Origin: Clostridium cadaveris
GTDB taxonomy: Bacteria; Bacillota; Clostridia; Clostridiales; Clostridiaceae
Direction: 5' to 3'
Assembly (NCBI RefSeq): GCF_020911725.1
Contig: NZ_CP076620.1
Span: 1,740,501-1,804,500, forward strand
Length of the DNA stretch: 64,000 nt
The position numbers and the translations under genes were made by a program. Below the pieces are notes generated by a model, which was given only the letters and a program-made list of their open reading frames with translations, was not told where the DNA came from and did not search any database. Shown one piece after another: positions 36,976-45,790 of the stretch. How positions within the stretch are numbered: the first letter of the stretch is position 1; each line of letters opens with the position of its first letter.

Positions 36976-38196
36976 TTATTTTCCAAGCTTATTTCCTGCT
37001 AAGTAGCCTGTAGAAAAAGCAATTTGAACGTTATATCCTCCAGTAAAAGCATCAACATCCATGACTTCTCCTGCAAAATATAGATTATCTACTATTTTAG
37101 ATTTCATTGTAGAGGGATCTATTTCATCAACATTAACACCTCCAGCAGTGACTATTGCTTCAGCGACAGGTCGTAATTTTTCTACATTAAATGTAAGCTC
37201 ATGTATTAAGTTTACCAATTTTTTTCTTTCTGCTCTTGTTATTGAGTTTATTTTCTTATTCTCATCAATTTCGCTTAATCTTATTATTGTAGGTATAATC
37301 TTTTGAGGAAGTAATTCATCAAGGGCATTTTTAAAATCCTTATTTATATTCTTTGTAAAGTCTCTTTGAATTCTTTCATCAAGTTCCTTTTCATTAAGAG
37401 CTGGCTTAAGATTTATCTTAATACTGTACTTTCTACCTTCTTCAATATATCTACTTCCAGTAAGTACTATAGGACCGGACACTCCAAAATGAGTAAATAG
37501 CATTTCTCCAAAATTTTTATACACTAAATTTTTACCTTCAAAAATTTTTATCTCAATATTTTTTAAAGAAAGACCTTGTAGTTCTTTTACAAAAGATTCT
37601 TTGAGCTGAATTGGAACTAGAGAACCTTTAGTTTCTATAATCTTATGTCCCATAAGTTTGCTATACTTAAGCCCATCTCCTGTAGAACCAGTTTGAGGAT
37701 AAGATATACCTCCAGTACACATTATAAAATAATCTGCATATACTTTTGTATTATTATTTACTTCTATATATTGAATTTTATTATTAGAATAATGTACGTT
37801 AGTTACTTTACTATTTAATTTTATATTAACACCACTATCTATTAAAGCTTTTTGAAAAGCATTTATTATATCAGATGACTTATCTGATTTTGGAAATACT
37901 CTGTCTCCCCTTTCTACTTTTAAAGAAACTCCTAAATTTTCTAAAAGGCTAATTGTATCTTGATTCGTAAATGAGTACAATGCACTATACAAAAAATAAG
38001 GGTTTCCAGGTATGTTATCAAAAAATTCTCCTATATCCTTTGCATTTGTTACATTACATCTACCTTTACCTGTTATATATAATTTCTTTCCGATTTTCTC
38101 ATTTTTTTCTATTAATGTGACTTCATGATTTTTTGAAGCTTCTAGAGCCGCCATCATTCCAGCGGGACCTGCTCCAATTACTATAACTTTGCTCAT
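36976..38196 (-). CDS. FAD/NAD(P)-dependent oxidoreductase of the HI0933/BaiN family
   Basis: A 406-residue flavoprotein. The N-terminal dinucleotide fold has VIGAGPAGMMAALEA near residue 6, then EKIGKKLYITGKGRCNVTN near residue 35, the HI0933 family mark. GGISYPQTGSTGDG lies near residue 167 and the C-terminal FAD contact FAGEVMDVDAFTGGYN near residue 374. Family members include YhiN and bile-acid-gene-linked BaiN; the physiological substrate is usually unknown, and no bile-acid genes are near. It lies upstream of cmk in the transcript direction. Confidence 0.88.
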   Translation of the reverse strand: MSKVIVIGAGPAGMMAALEASKNHEVTLIEKNEKIGKKLYITGKGRCNVTNAKDIGEFFDNIPGNPYFLYSALYSFTNQDTISLLENLGVSLKVERGDRVFPKSDKSSDIINAFQKALIDSGVNIKLNSKVTNVHYSNNKIQYIEVNNNTKVYADYFIMCTGGISYPQTGSTGDGLKYSKLMGHKIIETKGSLVPIQLKESFVKELQGLSLKNIEIKIFEGKNLVYKNFGEMLFTHFGVSGPIVLTGSRYIEEGRKYSIKINLKPALNEKELDERIQRDFTKNINKDFKNALDELLPQKIIPTIIRLSEIDENKKINSITRAERKKLVNLIHELTFNVEKLRPVAEAIVTAGGVNVDEIDPSTMKSKIVDNLYFAGEVMDVDAFTGGYNVQIAFSTGYLAGNKLGK

Positions 38197-38281
38197 ATTT
38201 CTTCAACTCCCATGATTACTCGTGTAACATATCTATAGTATAGCTTAGAAAAGGTACTGTCAATAATTTAGCTGCATATAA

Positions 38282-38305
38282 AAAAGGAGTCTGTAGACTC
38301 CTTTT
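38282..38305 (-). terminator. Terminator after the RpiR-type regulator
   Basis: AAAAGGAGTCTGTAGACTCCTTTT forms an almost perfect palindrome with a T-rich 3' side on the - strand, 20 bases after the regulator stop. Confidence 0.75.
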
Positions 38306-38325
38306 AACTTCATCAAATTTAAATT

Positions 38326-39198
38326 TTATATAGAATTTTTGTAGGAATAAACTTGATATTCTTCCCAAATAGATTCTAAGCTTGAATAGGTAGATGAAAT
38401 TTTTTCTTTTTCTCTAAGTCCTACAGCAATAATAAGAGCATTTATTACACTTAATGGTGCAACTAATGAATCTACAAAAGATGCCATATTACTTTGCGCT
38501 ATTAGCGAGTAATCAGCTTGAGCTGCTAATGGAGATAATAAGCTATCCGTTATAGCAACTACTTTGGCATTTCTGCTTTGAGCAAAAGTTAAAGCTTCAA
38601 TAGTTCTCTTTGCATATCTTGGGAAACCGATACCTATTACAAGATCTCCTTCAGATACAGTAAACATTTGTTCAAATATATCGCTGACACCATAATTAAC
38701 AACCTTTACATTATCTAAAATTACATTTAGATAAAAGCCTAAAAAGTCTGATAAAGCTGTAGAACTTCTAAGTCCTATTATATAAATTCTTTTAGCTTTA
38801 AATATAAGTTCTACTACATCTTCAAAAGTCTTATGGTTAATTTTTTCAAGAGTAGATCTTATATTTTCCATATCAGCTTTTAAAACACCTTTTAACGCAT
38901 TTTCTTCAGTTATAAAATCATTTGAAAGCTCAATTCTTTGTGCTGTAGTTAATTTGTTCTTTATAAGCTCTTGCAACGCTTTTTGAAGCTTAGGATATCC
39001 AGAAAACCCTAATTCATTAGCAAATCTAACAACTGTAGATTCACTAACGCCTACACTTGTACCTAATTTTGCTGCTGTCATAAAAGCCGCTTTATCATAA
39101 TGTTTTAATATGTATTCTGCAATTAATTTCTGACCTTTGCTTAGTCGTGGAAATTTAGTTTGAATATTTCTCATTAAATCTTGACTTGTATTTTCCAT
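38326..39198 (-). CDS. MurR/RpiR-family transcriptional regulator
   Basis: A 290-residue regulator with an N-terminal helix-turn-helix (about residues 20-75, including VGVSESTVVRFANELGFSGY) and a C-terminal SIS sugar-phosphate-binding domain (about 125-260, with IYIIGLRSSTALSDFLG). Family members sense phosphosugars and control their catabolism. No sugar-transport or catabolic genes are adjacent, so the target is unclear; it is not autoregulated by any obvious site. The gene has its own terminators on both sides. Confidence 0.88.
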   Translation of the reverse strand: MENTSQDLMRNIQTKFPRLSKGQKLIAEYILKHYDKAAFMTAAKLGTSVGVSESTVVRFANELGFSGYPKLQKALQELIKNKLTTAQRIELSNDFITEENALKGVLKADMENIRSTLEKINHKTFEDVVELIFKAKRIYIIGLRSSTALSDFLGFYLNVILDNVKVVNYGVSDIFEQMFTVSEGDLVIGIGFPRYAKRTIEALTFAQSRNAKVVAITDSLLSPLAAQADYSLIAQSNMASFVDSLVAPLSVINALIIAVGLREKEKISSTYSSLESIWEEYQVYSYKNSI

Positions 39199-39273
39199 AA
39201 AAATAGCACCCTCTTTTCAACCCAAAGATGTTAGTATATTGACTAAAATGCAATATTTATTTCATTTTAACAT

Positions 39274-39311
39274 TTGTTAAGGTTTTATTCAAGCTTGAAA
39301 TTCCTTAACAA
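39274..39311 (-). terminator. Hairpin after mnmM
   Basis: TTGTTAAGG pairs with CCTTAACAA, enclosing a second palindrome TTCAAGCTTGAA. It begins 17 bases after the mnmM stop. Confidence 0.6.
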
Positions 39312-39328
39312 ATCTAGGCTTTTATCAC

Positions 39329-39883
39329 TTAACATATCTTCTTTTCAACAACTATAAGCCTAGGAGCTACTTGAGATCTATTCAAAAAACTATGCTCCAT
39401 AACACCAAATTTAAATTTATCTATACTGCATAAATAATCTTTTATTATTTCATATTCTTCTTTCCCTTTTTCATGACCTATATAACAGGCAATAGTCATT
39501 ATTCCACCTTCTATTAATAATTCCAAAGAGTCCTTAATAGCTTTTAATGAACTACTACCTTCAGTTGTTATACTTTTATTTCCTCCAGGAAGAAAACCTA
39601 AATTAAACATAGCTGCATCAATTTTTTCAGATGCTATATATTCTTTTACTTTTTCATGAGAATCATTAATAAGTATCACTTTATTGCAAGGATTCTCTTT
39701 TTCATATTTATCTATACATTCTTTTTGAATGTCAAATGAATAAGTTTTTTTAAACAGGTTTTCTAAAAATTTTGTATCGTTTCCATTTCCAAGGGTTCCA
39801 TCTAAAGCAACGTTAAATTTAATTCCATAATTTTTTATTATATCGTGACTAAGATTACTCACATCTCCTACGTATCTAAACAT
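39329..39883 (-). CDS. mnmM: tRNA mnm5s2U-type methyltransferase, YtqB/MnmM family
   Basis: A 184-residue Rossmann-fold SAM methyltransferase. DGTLGNGNDTKFL near residue 28 is the SAM-binding motif I, and NLGFLPGGNKSITT near residue 94 is the family hallmark. Bacillus YtqB was identified as MnmM, which methylates nm5s2U34 of tRNA; older annotations call this family a putative rRNA methylase. The assignment follows that family motif. It is encoded 20 bases after rluB in the same direction. Confidence 0.82.
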   Translation of the reverse strand: MFRYVGDVSNLSHDIIKNYGIKFNVALDGTLGNGNDTKFLENLFKKTYSFDIQKECIDKYEKENPCNKVILINDSHEKVKEYIASEKIDAAMFNLGFLPGGNKSITTEGSSSLKAIKDSLELLIEGGIMTIACYIGHEKGKEEYEIIKDYLCSIDKFKFGVMEHSFLNRSQVAPRLIVVEKKIC

Positions 39884-39902
39884 GCTCCTATTCTACTCCT
39901 TT

Positions 39903-40613
39903 CTAAAGTGACTTTATATAATCTATTTCTTCTTTGCTAAGGTGTCTCCATTTCCCTTTTTCTAAATCACCTAAATTAAGTTTTCCTATAGCTACTCTTT
40001 TAAGAGTAAGTACATCATGACCTAAAGCAGAGCACATTCTTCTAACTTGTCTGTTTTTTCCTTCATGAATAATTATTTTAACTTTACACGAATCTTCCCC
40101 TTTATGTATAAGTTCAATATCACTCGGAGCAGTAATATATCCACCTATGTCTACTCCTTTTTTGAATTTATTCATTTCTAAAGATGTAAAAACTCCTGAT
40201 ACTTTAGCAATATAAACTTTATCTATTGTGCTGCTTGGATGAATTAAATTATTATAAATATCTCCATCATTAGTAAGGATTAAAAGCCCTGAACTATCAT
40301 AATCTAGTCTTCCTATAGGATAAATACGTTCATCTACATCTACTAAATCAAGAATGGTCATTCTTCCTTTTTCATCTTTCACTGTAGTTACATAACCTTC
40401 AGGTTTATTAAGCATAATATACACTTTGTTTTTTTCTAAAGTTATGGCTTTATTGTCAACTAAAATTATATCTTTGCCTGCAATAACTTTTGTTCCAAGT
40501 TCTTTTACTACAAAACCATTAACTTTTACTCTTCCTTCTAAAATAATCTCTTCACATTTTCTTCTAGAAGCTATTCCGCATTTTGCCATAACCTTTTGTA
40601 ATCTTTCTTCCAT
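39903..40613 (-). CDS. rluB: Pseudouridine synthase, RsuA/RluB family
   Basis: A 236-residue synthase with an N-terminal S4 domain (about residues 1-60, CGIASRRKCEEIILEGRVKV) and a catalytic domain. The catalytic aspartate is in GRLDYDSSGLLILTNDG near residue 97, and GKNRQVRRMCSALGHDVLTL closes the active site near residue 186. Homologues modify 23S rRNA U2605 or 16S U516; RluB is the usual assignment in Firmicutes. The ATG at 40613 fits the GGAGTGA site better than a GTG nine bases upstream. In many Firmicutes it neighbours scpB. Confidence 0.88.
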   Translation of the reverse strand: MEERLQKVMAKCGIASRRKCEEIILEGRVKVNGFVVKELGTKVIAGKDIILVDNKAITLEKNKVYIMLNKPEGYVTTVKDEKGRMTILDLVDVDERIYPIGRLDYDSSGLLILTNDGDIYNNLIHPSSTIDKVYIAKVSGVFTSLEMNKFKKGVDIGGYITAPSDIELIHKGEDSCKVKIIIHEGKNRQVRRMCSALGHDVLTLKRVAIGKLNLGDLEKGKWRHLSKEEIDYIKSL

Positions 40614-40820
40614 TGAACTCACTCCAATATAAATACATTTTATTTGCTACTCCCTATATTATATGAAAAAATGTATAAATTCAAATCAAACCTTAAGTTT
40701 ACATTTGAAAATTTAAAACACATAATAATTATTCTGTAAACAAGATTAATAAAATAATTTCCTTGGAAATATATGTATTGAGTTTTGTGCTATAAATTTT
40801 ATCTTGCTTAATACATAATA

Positions 40821-40850
40821 AAAAAAGCAGGGGAATACCCCTACTTTAAT
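40821..40850 (-). terminator. Terminator of the Cys-rich small membrane protein gene
   Basis: On the - strand AAAGTAGGGG pairs with CCCCTGCTTT (one G-T) around TATT and is followed by TTTTAT. Confidence 0.85.
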
Positions 40851-40851
40851 T

Positions 40852-41097
40852 TTAGAGTCCGCATCCACATCCTCCGAATCCTCCAAAGAGAAGGAGAATG
40901 ATGAGCCACCATGCGTTATTACCGAATCCATCTGCGCATCCATTGTTATTACAGCTATTACAACAATTGGAGTTATTCCAATTATTACACCCACAATTTG
41001 AATAAGGTGCTGGATAATTGCAACAAGATTGAGGATAATATCCACATGGAGGGGCAGTAACAAATACACTACAACATCTATCTTTACGTTTACTCAT
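40852..41097 (-). CDS. Cys-rich small protein with C-terminal membrane segment, unrecognised
   Basis: An 81-residue protein with 13 cysteines (positions 8, 9, 18, 25, 26, 35, 37, 45, 46, 49, 54, 77, 79), spread through Asn-, Tyr- and Pro-rich sequence (residues 18-60), then one hydrophobic segment WWLIILLLFGGFGG near residues 63-76 and a closing CGCGL. The ribosome site AAGGAGGTA is strong and a terminator follows the stop directly. The layout recalls short spore-associated proteins (YjcZ-like, hydrophobic with Cys/Gly tail) but I cannot assign a family. It stands alone between rluB and an M24 peptidase. Confidence 0.8.
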   Translation of the reverse strand: MSKRKDRCCSVFVTAPPCGYYPQSCCNYPAPYSNCGCNNWNNSNCCNSCNNNGCADGFGNNAWWLIILLLFGGFGGCGCGL

Positions 41098-41174
41098 AAA
41101 ATACCTCCTTTTTATCTTAAGTATATAATATTATATTGTTGTAGTTGGTTTTTGGTTACTATTTAAAATTAATA

Positions 41175-41220
41175 AAACTCCACCATGCTATAGTAAAAAT
41201 GTTATAGTATGGTGGAGTTT
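41175..41220 (-). terminator. Terminator after the M24 peptidase
   Basis: AAACTCCACCAT pairs with ATGGTGGAGTTT, enclosing a further CTATA/TATAG stem; a TTTTATTAATTTT run follows on the - strand. Confidence 0.8.
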
Positions 41221-41229
41221 GTTAATCCT

Positions 41230-43002
41230 TTATATTTCTTTTGTATATTTTTGTAGCCATTCTCTAGTTTCGTCGTCTAAATTAGATGATAATTTATCAT
41301 AAACTAATTTGTGATATTCATTAAGCCATGTCTTCTCTGTATCAGTTAAAAACTCTTTATCAATTGCATCTATATCTATAGGACAATAAGTTATAGGCTC
41401 AAACTTCATAAACCTTCCATGCTCTGTTGTCATGAATTCTTTTACTACTAAAACATTTTCTGTTCTTATTCCATGTTTACCTTCTTTATAGATACCTGGT
41501 TCGTTAGTTACTACCATGCCTTCTTCAAGTTTAACTGTATTAGGCACTGTGCTAATGCTGTGAGGTCCTTCATGAACGCTTAAAAGAAATCCTACTCCAT
41601 GTCCAGTTCCACATTTATAATCTATACCATTATCCCACATAGGTTTACGTGCTAATATGTCTAAATTACTTCCTGTAGTTCCATATAAAAATTTAGCTTG
41701 GGATAAGCCTATATGTCCCTTTAAAACTAATGTAAAGTCTTTTCTCTCTTCTTGTGATAGACTTCCCAAAGCTATAGTTCTTGTTATATCTGTAGTACCA
41801 TCAAAATACTGTCCACCAGAATCTATTAAATACATACCTCTTGGCTCAAGTACTGCTTTATTCTCTTTTGTAGGCGCATAATGCATCATTGCAGCATTAG
41901 CCTTGTATGCACTTATACTTGTAAAACTTGTCTCTATAAATAAATCTTGTTCTTTTCTAAAATTTTCTAATTTTTCAGCTGCTGAAAGCTCATCAATATA
42001 CTCTTTGCCTATATTATCTTTCAGCCATTTCATGAATTTTACCATAGCAACGCCATCTTTTAATTGGCAGTTCTCATAATTTTGCAATTCAACTTCGTTC
42101 TTAACAGCTTTCATATATGTTGTAATATTTCTTTTTTCAACTATATTATTGCTTGAATCTATGGCATTATAAATCCATACATTTGTTTTAGCAGGATCTA
42201 TAAAAACAGTTTGATTTTTTATAGTTTTTACATCATCTAAAACTTCTTCATAATCCTTAACTATTATTCCATCTCTTAAAAGTTCCTCTTCTATTTCTTT
42301 AGTAAGTTTATTTCTGTCTATATATAGAATATTACTATCCTCTTTAATCATAAAATAGCTTATAACAACTGGATAATTTGAAACGTCATGAGCTCTAATA
42401 TTTAGTAACCATGCTATATCATCAAGGCATGATATTACATAAGAAGATGACCCATTTTTCTTCATTTCTTCTCTTACTCTTTTTATTTTATCTACTCTTG
42501 TTTCACCAGCGTATTTTTCTTCTAATATAAACACTTTACTGAATGGTTTATTAGGCCTGTCTAGCCATATTTTTTCAATAAAATCTTCTGCTGGAATAAG
42601 TTCTATATTTTTAGATTTAAACTTATTTTGCATATCTTTAAAAGCACTTACTGAAATAACTTTACTATTAAATGAAACTTTGCTTCCATCTTTCAAAGTA
42701 TCCTTTAACCATTCAACATGATTTTTAACCCCTTGAAGTCCTAATTTATGCAGATTTATCTCTGTTCCTTTTATTTGATTTGCAGCTTGTATATGATATC
42801 TGCCATCAGCCCATAATTCTGAACTATCACGTGTAACAACTACTGTTCCTGCCGATCCTGTAAAGCCTGATATCCATTGTCTTGATTTAAAATACTCACC
42901 AACATACTCACTTTGGTGGTCATCACTGCTTGGAATTATATAAGCGTCTATTGATTTTTTTATTAAGATTTCTCTTAATTTTGATATTCTGTCATTAATC
43001 AT
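41230..43002 (-). CDS. M24-family Xaa-Pro aminopeptidase, long form
   Basis: A 590-residue metallopeptidase with two N-terminal creatinase-like domains (about residues 1-300) and a C-terminal pita-bread domain. Metal ligands are the aspartates in DSGGQYFDGTTDITRT near residue 393, the His in GTGHGVGFLLSVHEGPH near residue 474, and the glutamates in TNEPGIYKEG and IRTENVLVV. This long form resembles eukaryotic aminopeptidase P1. No signal peptide, so it is probably cytosolic, releasing N-terminal residues before proline in peptide recycling. It has its own terminator. Confidence 0.9.
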   Translation of the reverse strand: MINDRISKLREILIKKSIDAYIIPSSDDHQSEYVGEYFKSRQWISGFTGSAGTVVVTRDSSELWADGRYHIQAANQIKGTEINLHKLGLQGVKNHVEWLKDTLKDGSKVSFNSKVISVSAFKDMQNKFKSKNIELIPAEDFIEKIWLDRPNKPFSKVFILEEKYAGETRVDKIKRVREEMKKNGSSSYVISCLDDIAWLLNIRAHDVSNYPVVISYFMIKEDSNILYIDRNKLTKEIEEELLRDGIIVKDYEEVLDDVKTIKNQTVFIDPAKTNVWIYNAIDSSNNIVEKRNITTYMKAVKNEVELQNYENCQLKDGVAMVKFMKWLKDNIGKEYIDELSAAEKLENFRKEQDLFIETSFTSISAYKANAAMMHYAPTKENKAVLEPRGMYLIDSGGQYFDGTTDITRTIALGSLSQEERKDFTLVLKGHIGLSQAKFLYGTTGSNLDILARKPMWDNGIDYKCGTGHGVGFLLSVHEGPHSISTVPNTVKLEEGMVVTNEPGIYKEGKHGIRTENVLVVKEFMTTEHGRFMKFEPITYCPIDIDAIDKEFLTDTEKTWLNEYHKLVYDKLSSNLDDETREWLQKYTKEI

Positions 43003-43077
43003 TGCTGTTCCCCCTTAAACTATTTGATTTATCTTTATACTACTATAATACACCTTATAAATTCAAGAGTAAAAGAT

Positions 43078-43116
43078 AAACGCTAGATTGAATTACTAAT
43101 ATCAATCTAGCATTTG
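43078..43116 (-). terminator. Terminator after the first D,D-carboxypeptidase
   Basis: AAACGCTAGATTGA pairs (one G-T) with TCAATCTAGCATTT across an AT-rich loop, just after the stop on the - strand. Confidence 0.7.
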
Positions 43117-43121
43117 AATCT

Positions 43122-44129
43122 TTAGTATACATATATTAGATATATTTCTTTTTCATTTTCATATACCCTAACTGTACCTTTAAGTTTATTTTCTTCTAGG
43201 ACTTCTTCATTTACATTTATTGTGTAGGTTATGTTGCTGTCTTTCATAAATGGAAGTTTCTTTTCTTTTATGTCTTTTGGAAGATTCTCATTAATTAATG
43301 GTGTTTTATATTCATATTTTTCTTTTGTATAGTTGTATATTTTTTCTGTTTCTTTCCATCTCCCAGGACAATTTAAAACAACTATTATTATATCACTTGT
43401 TCCATTATTTACAGAAGAAACTAGACATTTTCCTGCATTTCCTGTGTATCCTGTTTTAACTCCATTGGCACCTGGAATCTGCCAAAGAATTTTGTTTATG
43501 TTTTGATAGCTTCTAGAAAATCCTTTTTCGTTTCCATCAACAGATTTAGTAGAGGTTATTTCATTAAAAAAAGGTTCTTCATGTGCTTTTATTGTGGCCA
43601 TTGCTAAATCATAAGCACTAGAATAGTGTTTGTTGCTATCTAGACCGTGAGGTGATTCAAAGGAGGAATCCATAAGTCCTATTTCTTTAGCATACTCATT
43701 CATGACCTTCACAAATTCCTCAACAGATCCGCTTACTCCTTCTGCAATAGCTATAGCAGCATCATTTCCTGACTTATACATAAGTCCATATAGAAGTTCT
43801 CTTAATTTTATTTTTTCTCCTTTTTTATATCCCACTTTAGAGCCTCTTATAGATGATGCATTTCCGCTTATCTCAAATTCTTCATCTAGATTGCCATATT
43901 TTATTGCTACTAATGAAGTTATGATTTTTGTTGTACTCGCCATGGGCATTATATTATGAGAACCCTTATCGTATAAAACTCTTTTACTATTTGCATCAAC
44001 TGCAATAGCACTTCTAGCATCAACTTTAATATTTTTTACTTTGTTATCACTGCTGTTTTTAGGAGCAGCGCCTAAAAAAAGTATATTAAATATAAGTAAA
44101 ATGCTTATTATTTTTATAGACTTTTTCAT
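43122..44129 (-). CDS. D-alanyl-D-alanine carboxypeptidase (PBP5/DacF type), first copy
   Basis: A 335-residue low-mass penicillin-binding protein. A signal peptide (KKSIKIISILLIFNILFLG) is followed by the S11 domain: the SxxK motif is in MASTTK near residue 64, SGN in KSGNDAA near residue 122, and KTG in GVKTGYTG near residue 228. It trims the terminal D-Ala of peptidoglycan. The start at 44129 follows GAGAGG by nine bases and starts the signal peptide. The C-terminal anchoring region is short. A second homologue is at 46630-47811. It is divergent from DUF2953. Confidence 0.9.
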   Translation of the reverse strand: MKKSIKIISILLIFNILFLGAAPKNSSDNKVKNIKVDARSAIAVDANSKRVLYDKGSHNIMPMASTTKIITSLVAIKYGNLDEEFEISGNASSIRGSKVGYKKGEKIKLRELLYGLMYKSGNDAAIAIAEGVSGSVEEFVKVMNEYAKEIGLMDSSFESPHGLDSNKHYSSAYDLAMATIKAHEEPFFNEITSTKSVDGNEKGFSRSYQNINKILWQIPGANGVKTGYTGNAGKCLVSSVNNGTSDIIIVVLNCPGRWKETEKIYNYTKEKYEYKTPLINENLPKDIKEKKLPFMKDSNITYTINVNEEVLEENKLKGTVRVYENEKEIYLIYVY

Positions 44130-44248
44130 TTTTATCATCCTCTCATGAAATAACTCCATATTATTTTATCCATTTTTTAAATAATTATTTTTGTGGTTTA
44201 TTTTACTATTTTTAAGTCAATACTACTATTAATGGAGGTATTTTTTTC

Positions 44249-44779
44249 ATGGTTTGGGTATTCATTATAGTATTAATTTTATTTATACCAATCCCTTTAA
44301 AAGTAAAGATTAATTATGTTGACAAAAAAATTCAGCTGTTTTTTTATAATAAAAAATTGAAGTTTAAAGCACCAAAAGGTGAATCTAAAAAAGAAAAAAG
44401 AAAAACTAAAAAGAAAATGAAAATTCATTTCATCAAAGATTTTATAAATTTTTTAGATAAGTCTTCTATAAAATTGAACATTAAAACAAATATTAATATA
44501 GACATAGGAATTGAGGATACTGCAAATTTAGCTATACTTTATGGCATTCTAAATTCTCTTAATTATCCTGTGTATAGACTTATAGCTATAGTATTCAACA
44601 TATCAGATTTTAAGTTTAATATAGTACCGCATTTTAATAATACAATTTTTTCTTTTAAATCAGAGAGTATAATTTATGTAACTTTAGCAAAACTTATATA
44701 TATAGCATTTGCTACTATTAAATTTTATTATTTTCACAGAAAAGATTTTGAAAAGGAGGTGCAGCTAAGCCACGCTTAG
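44249..44779 (+). CDS. DUF2953 membrane protein (YtfI-like)
   Basis: A 176-residue DUF2953 protein with an N-terminal hydrophobic anchor (about residues 3-18), a basic Lys-rich stretch (residues 45-62) and a further hydrophobic segment near residues 140-162. It precedes ytfJ, as ytfI precedes ytfJ in Bacillus, so the pair is likely a spore-related unit. Function is unknown. The ribosome site is ATGGAGGTA. The last codons and the stop lie within the hairpin that separates the ytfJ Shine-Dalgarno from its start. Confidence 0.8.
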   Translation: MVWVFIIVLILFIPIPLKVKINYVDKKIQLFFYNKKLKFKAPKGESKKEKRKTKKKMKIHFIKDFINFLDKSSIKLNIKTNINIDIGIEDTANLAILYGILNSLNYPVYRLIAIVFNISDFKFNIVPHFNNTIFSFKSESIIYVTLAKLIYIAFATIKFYYFHRKDFEKEVQLSHA

Positions 44780-44788
44780 CTATTGTTT
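44753..44788 (+). promoter_or_regulatory. Shine-Dalgarno, hairpin and start of ytfJ
   Basis: AAGGAGGT (44753-44760) is 28 bases before the ATG at 44789. Between them AGCTAAGC (44763-44770) and GCTTAGCT (44774-44781) form a perfect 8-base-pair stem with a 3-base CAC loop. If folded, the 19 hairpin bases are looped out and the Shine-Dalgarno comes to nine bases from the ATG, the usual spacing. The hairpin also contains the DUF2953 stop codon at 44777-44779, so ribosomes finishing that gene would open it. A TTG at 44783 is a less likely start. Confidence 0.6.
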
Positions 44789-45187
44789 ATGGAAAATCAT
44801 CCAATAGAAAATTTGATGAAATCTACAATGGAAAATCTACGTGATATGATAGACGTAGATACAATTGTAGGAGAAGCTGTTCAGACTAAAGATGGTACTA
44901 CAACCATAGTGCCTATATCAAAAGTTAGTTTTGGTTTTGCTTCTGGTGGTTCAGAATTTCCTTTAAAGGCTAACACTACACCTGTGCCATCTAATAACCC
45001 ATTTGGTGGTGGTTCTGGTGCTGGAGTTTCAGTAAAACCTGTGGCATTTCTAGTAATTCATAATGAAACTGTAAGATTGCTTCCAGTGGATGCAGATAAT
45101 ACTTATGATAAGATTGTAGACACAATTCCTCAAGTAATCGATATGTTTAAAGATGCATTTTGTAAAGATAAAAACAATGAAGAGTAA
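44789..45187 (+). CDS. ytfJ: Sporulation protein YtfJ (GerW)
   Basis: A 132-residue YtfJ/GerW protein, linked in Bacillus to spore germination. Family motifs are MKSTMENLRDMIDVDTIVGE near residue 10 and PISKVSFGFASGGSEF near residue 43, followed by a Gly-rich loop (NPFGGGSGAGV) and a C-terminal LPVDADNTYDKIVDTIPQ stretch. The ATG at 44789 is preferred over a TTG six bases earlier. It overlaps nothing, starts ten bases after DUF2953, and is convergent with scpB. Regulation may include translational coupling through the preceding hairpin. Confidence 0.9.
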   Translation: MENHPIENLMKSTMENLRDMIDVDTIVGEAVQTKDGTTTIVPISKVSFGFASGGSEFPLKANTTPVPSNNPFGGGSGAGVSVKPVAFLVIHNETVRLLPVDADNTYDKIVDTIPQVIDMFKDAFCKDKNNEE

Positions 45188-45196
45188 AGACATTCT

Positions 45197-45790
45197 TTAC
45201 TCTTCTTCTTCATCTATATTTTCTAATGCGATTTCTTTTTCTGATAATTCATCTATGGTTGGAAGTTCTTTTAGGTTTTCTAATTGAAACTGACGCAAAA
45301 ATTCATCTGTAGTTCCATAAAGGATAGGTCTTCCTATTACTTCTTTTCTTCCGCACTCTTTTATGAGATTTCTCTCTAGAAGCCTTTGTATGGCACTTTC
45401 ACTTTTTACGCCCCTTATCTCATCTATTTCTACTCTTGTTATTGGCTGCTTGTAAGCAATTATTGCTAGAGATTCTATAGCGGCTTGAGATAGAGATTGT
45501 CTAGAATTAGTCTTTAATATTTTTTGAATATAATCACTGTTTTCAGGTTTTGTAACTAACTGATACATCTTATTTATACATACTAGTTTTATTCCTCTTT
45601 CTTCTTTATTATACTCAATTCTTAGTTCTTCTAGAATTTCCTTAGTATAGCTTTCCGAGCATTCTAAAATACTAGCTATATCCTTCGCTTTCATAGGGTC
45701 TCCACTAGCAAAAAGCAGAGATTCTATTATAGATATATATCTTTTTCTATCGTAAACTTGTCTTATTTCACACTGTGACATCATATTCAT
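45197..45790 (-). CDS. scpB: Segregation and condensation protein B
   Basis: A 197-residue ScpB, a winged-helix homodimer that works with ScpA and Smc in chromosome condensation. Family motifs are ESLLFASGDPMKAKDIASIL near residue 23 and SLAIIAYKQPITRVEIDEIRG near residue 109, with GRPILYGTTDEFLRQF near residue 152. The start at 45790 is nine bases from AAGGAG; it overlaps scpA by 23 bases, so the two are translationally coupled. Confidence 0.94.
   Translation of the reverse strand: MNMMSQCEIRQVYDRKRYISIIESLLFASGDPMKAKDIASILECSESYTKEILEELRIEYNKEERGIKLVCINKMYQLVTKPENSDYIQKILKTNSRQSLSQAAIESLAIIAYKQPITRVEIDEIRGVKSESAIQRLLERNLIKECGRKEVIGRPILYGTTDEFLRQFQLENLKELPTIDELSEKEIALENIDEEEE

Noticed and set aside
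40746-41069. A 107-codon frame overlapping the Cys-rich small gene on the same strand
   Set aside because: It runs through the terminator and lacks a ribosome site; the Cys-rich frame has a strong site, a terminator and a patterned product.
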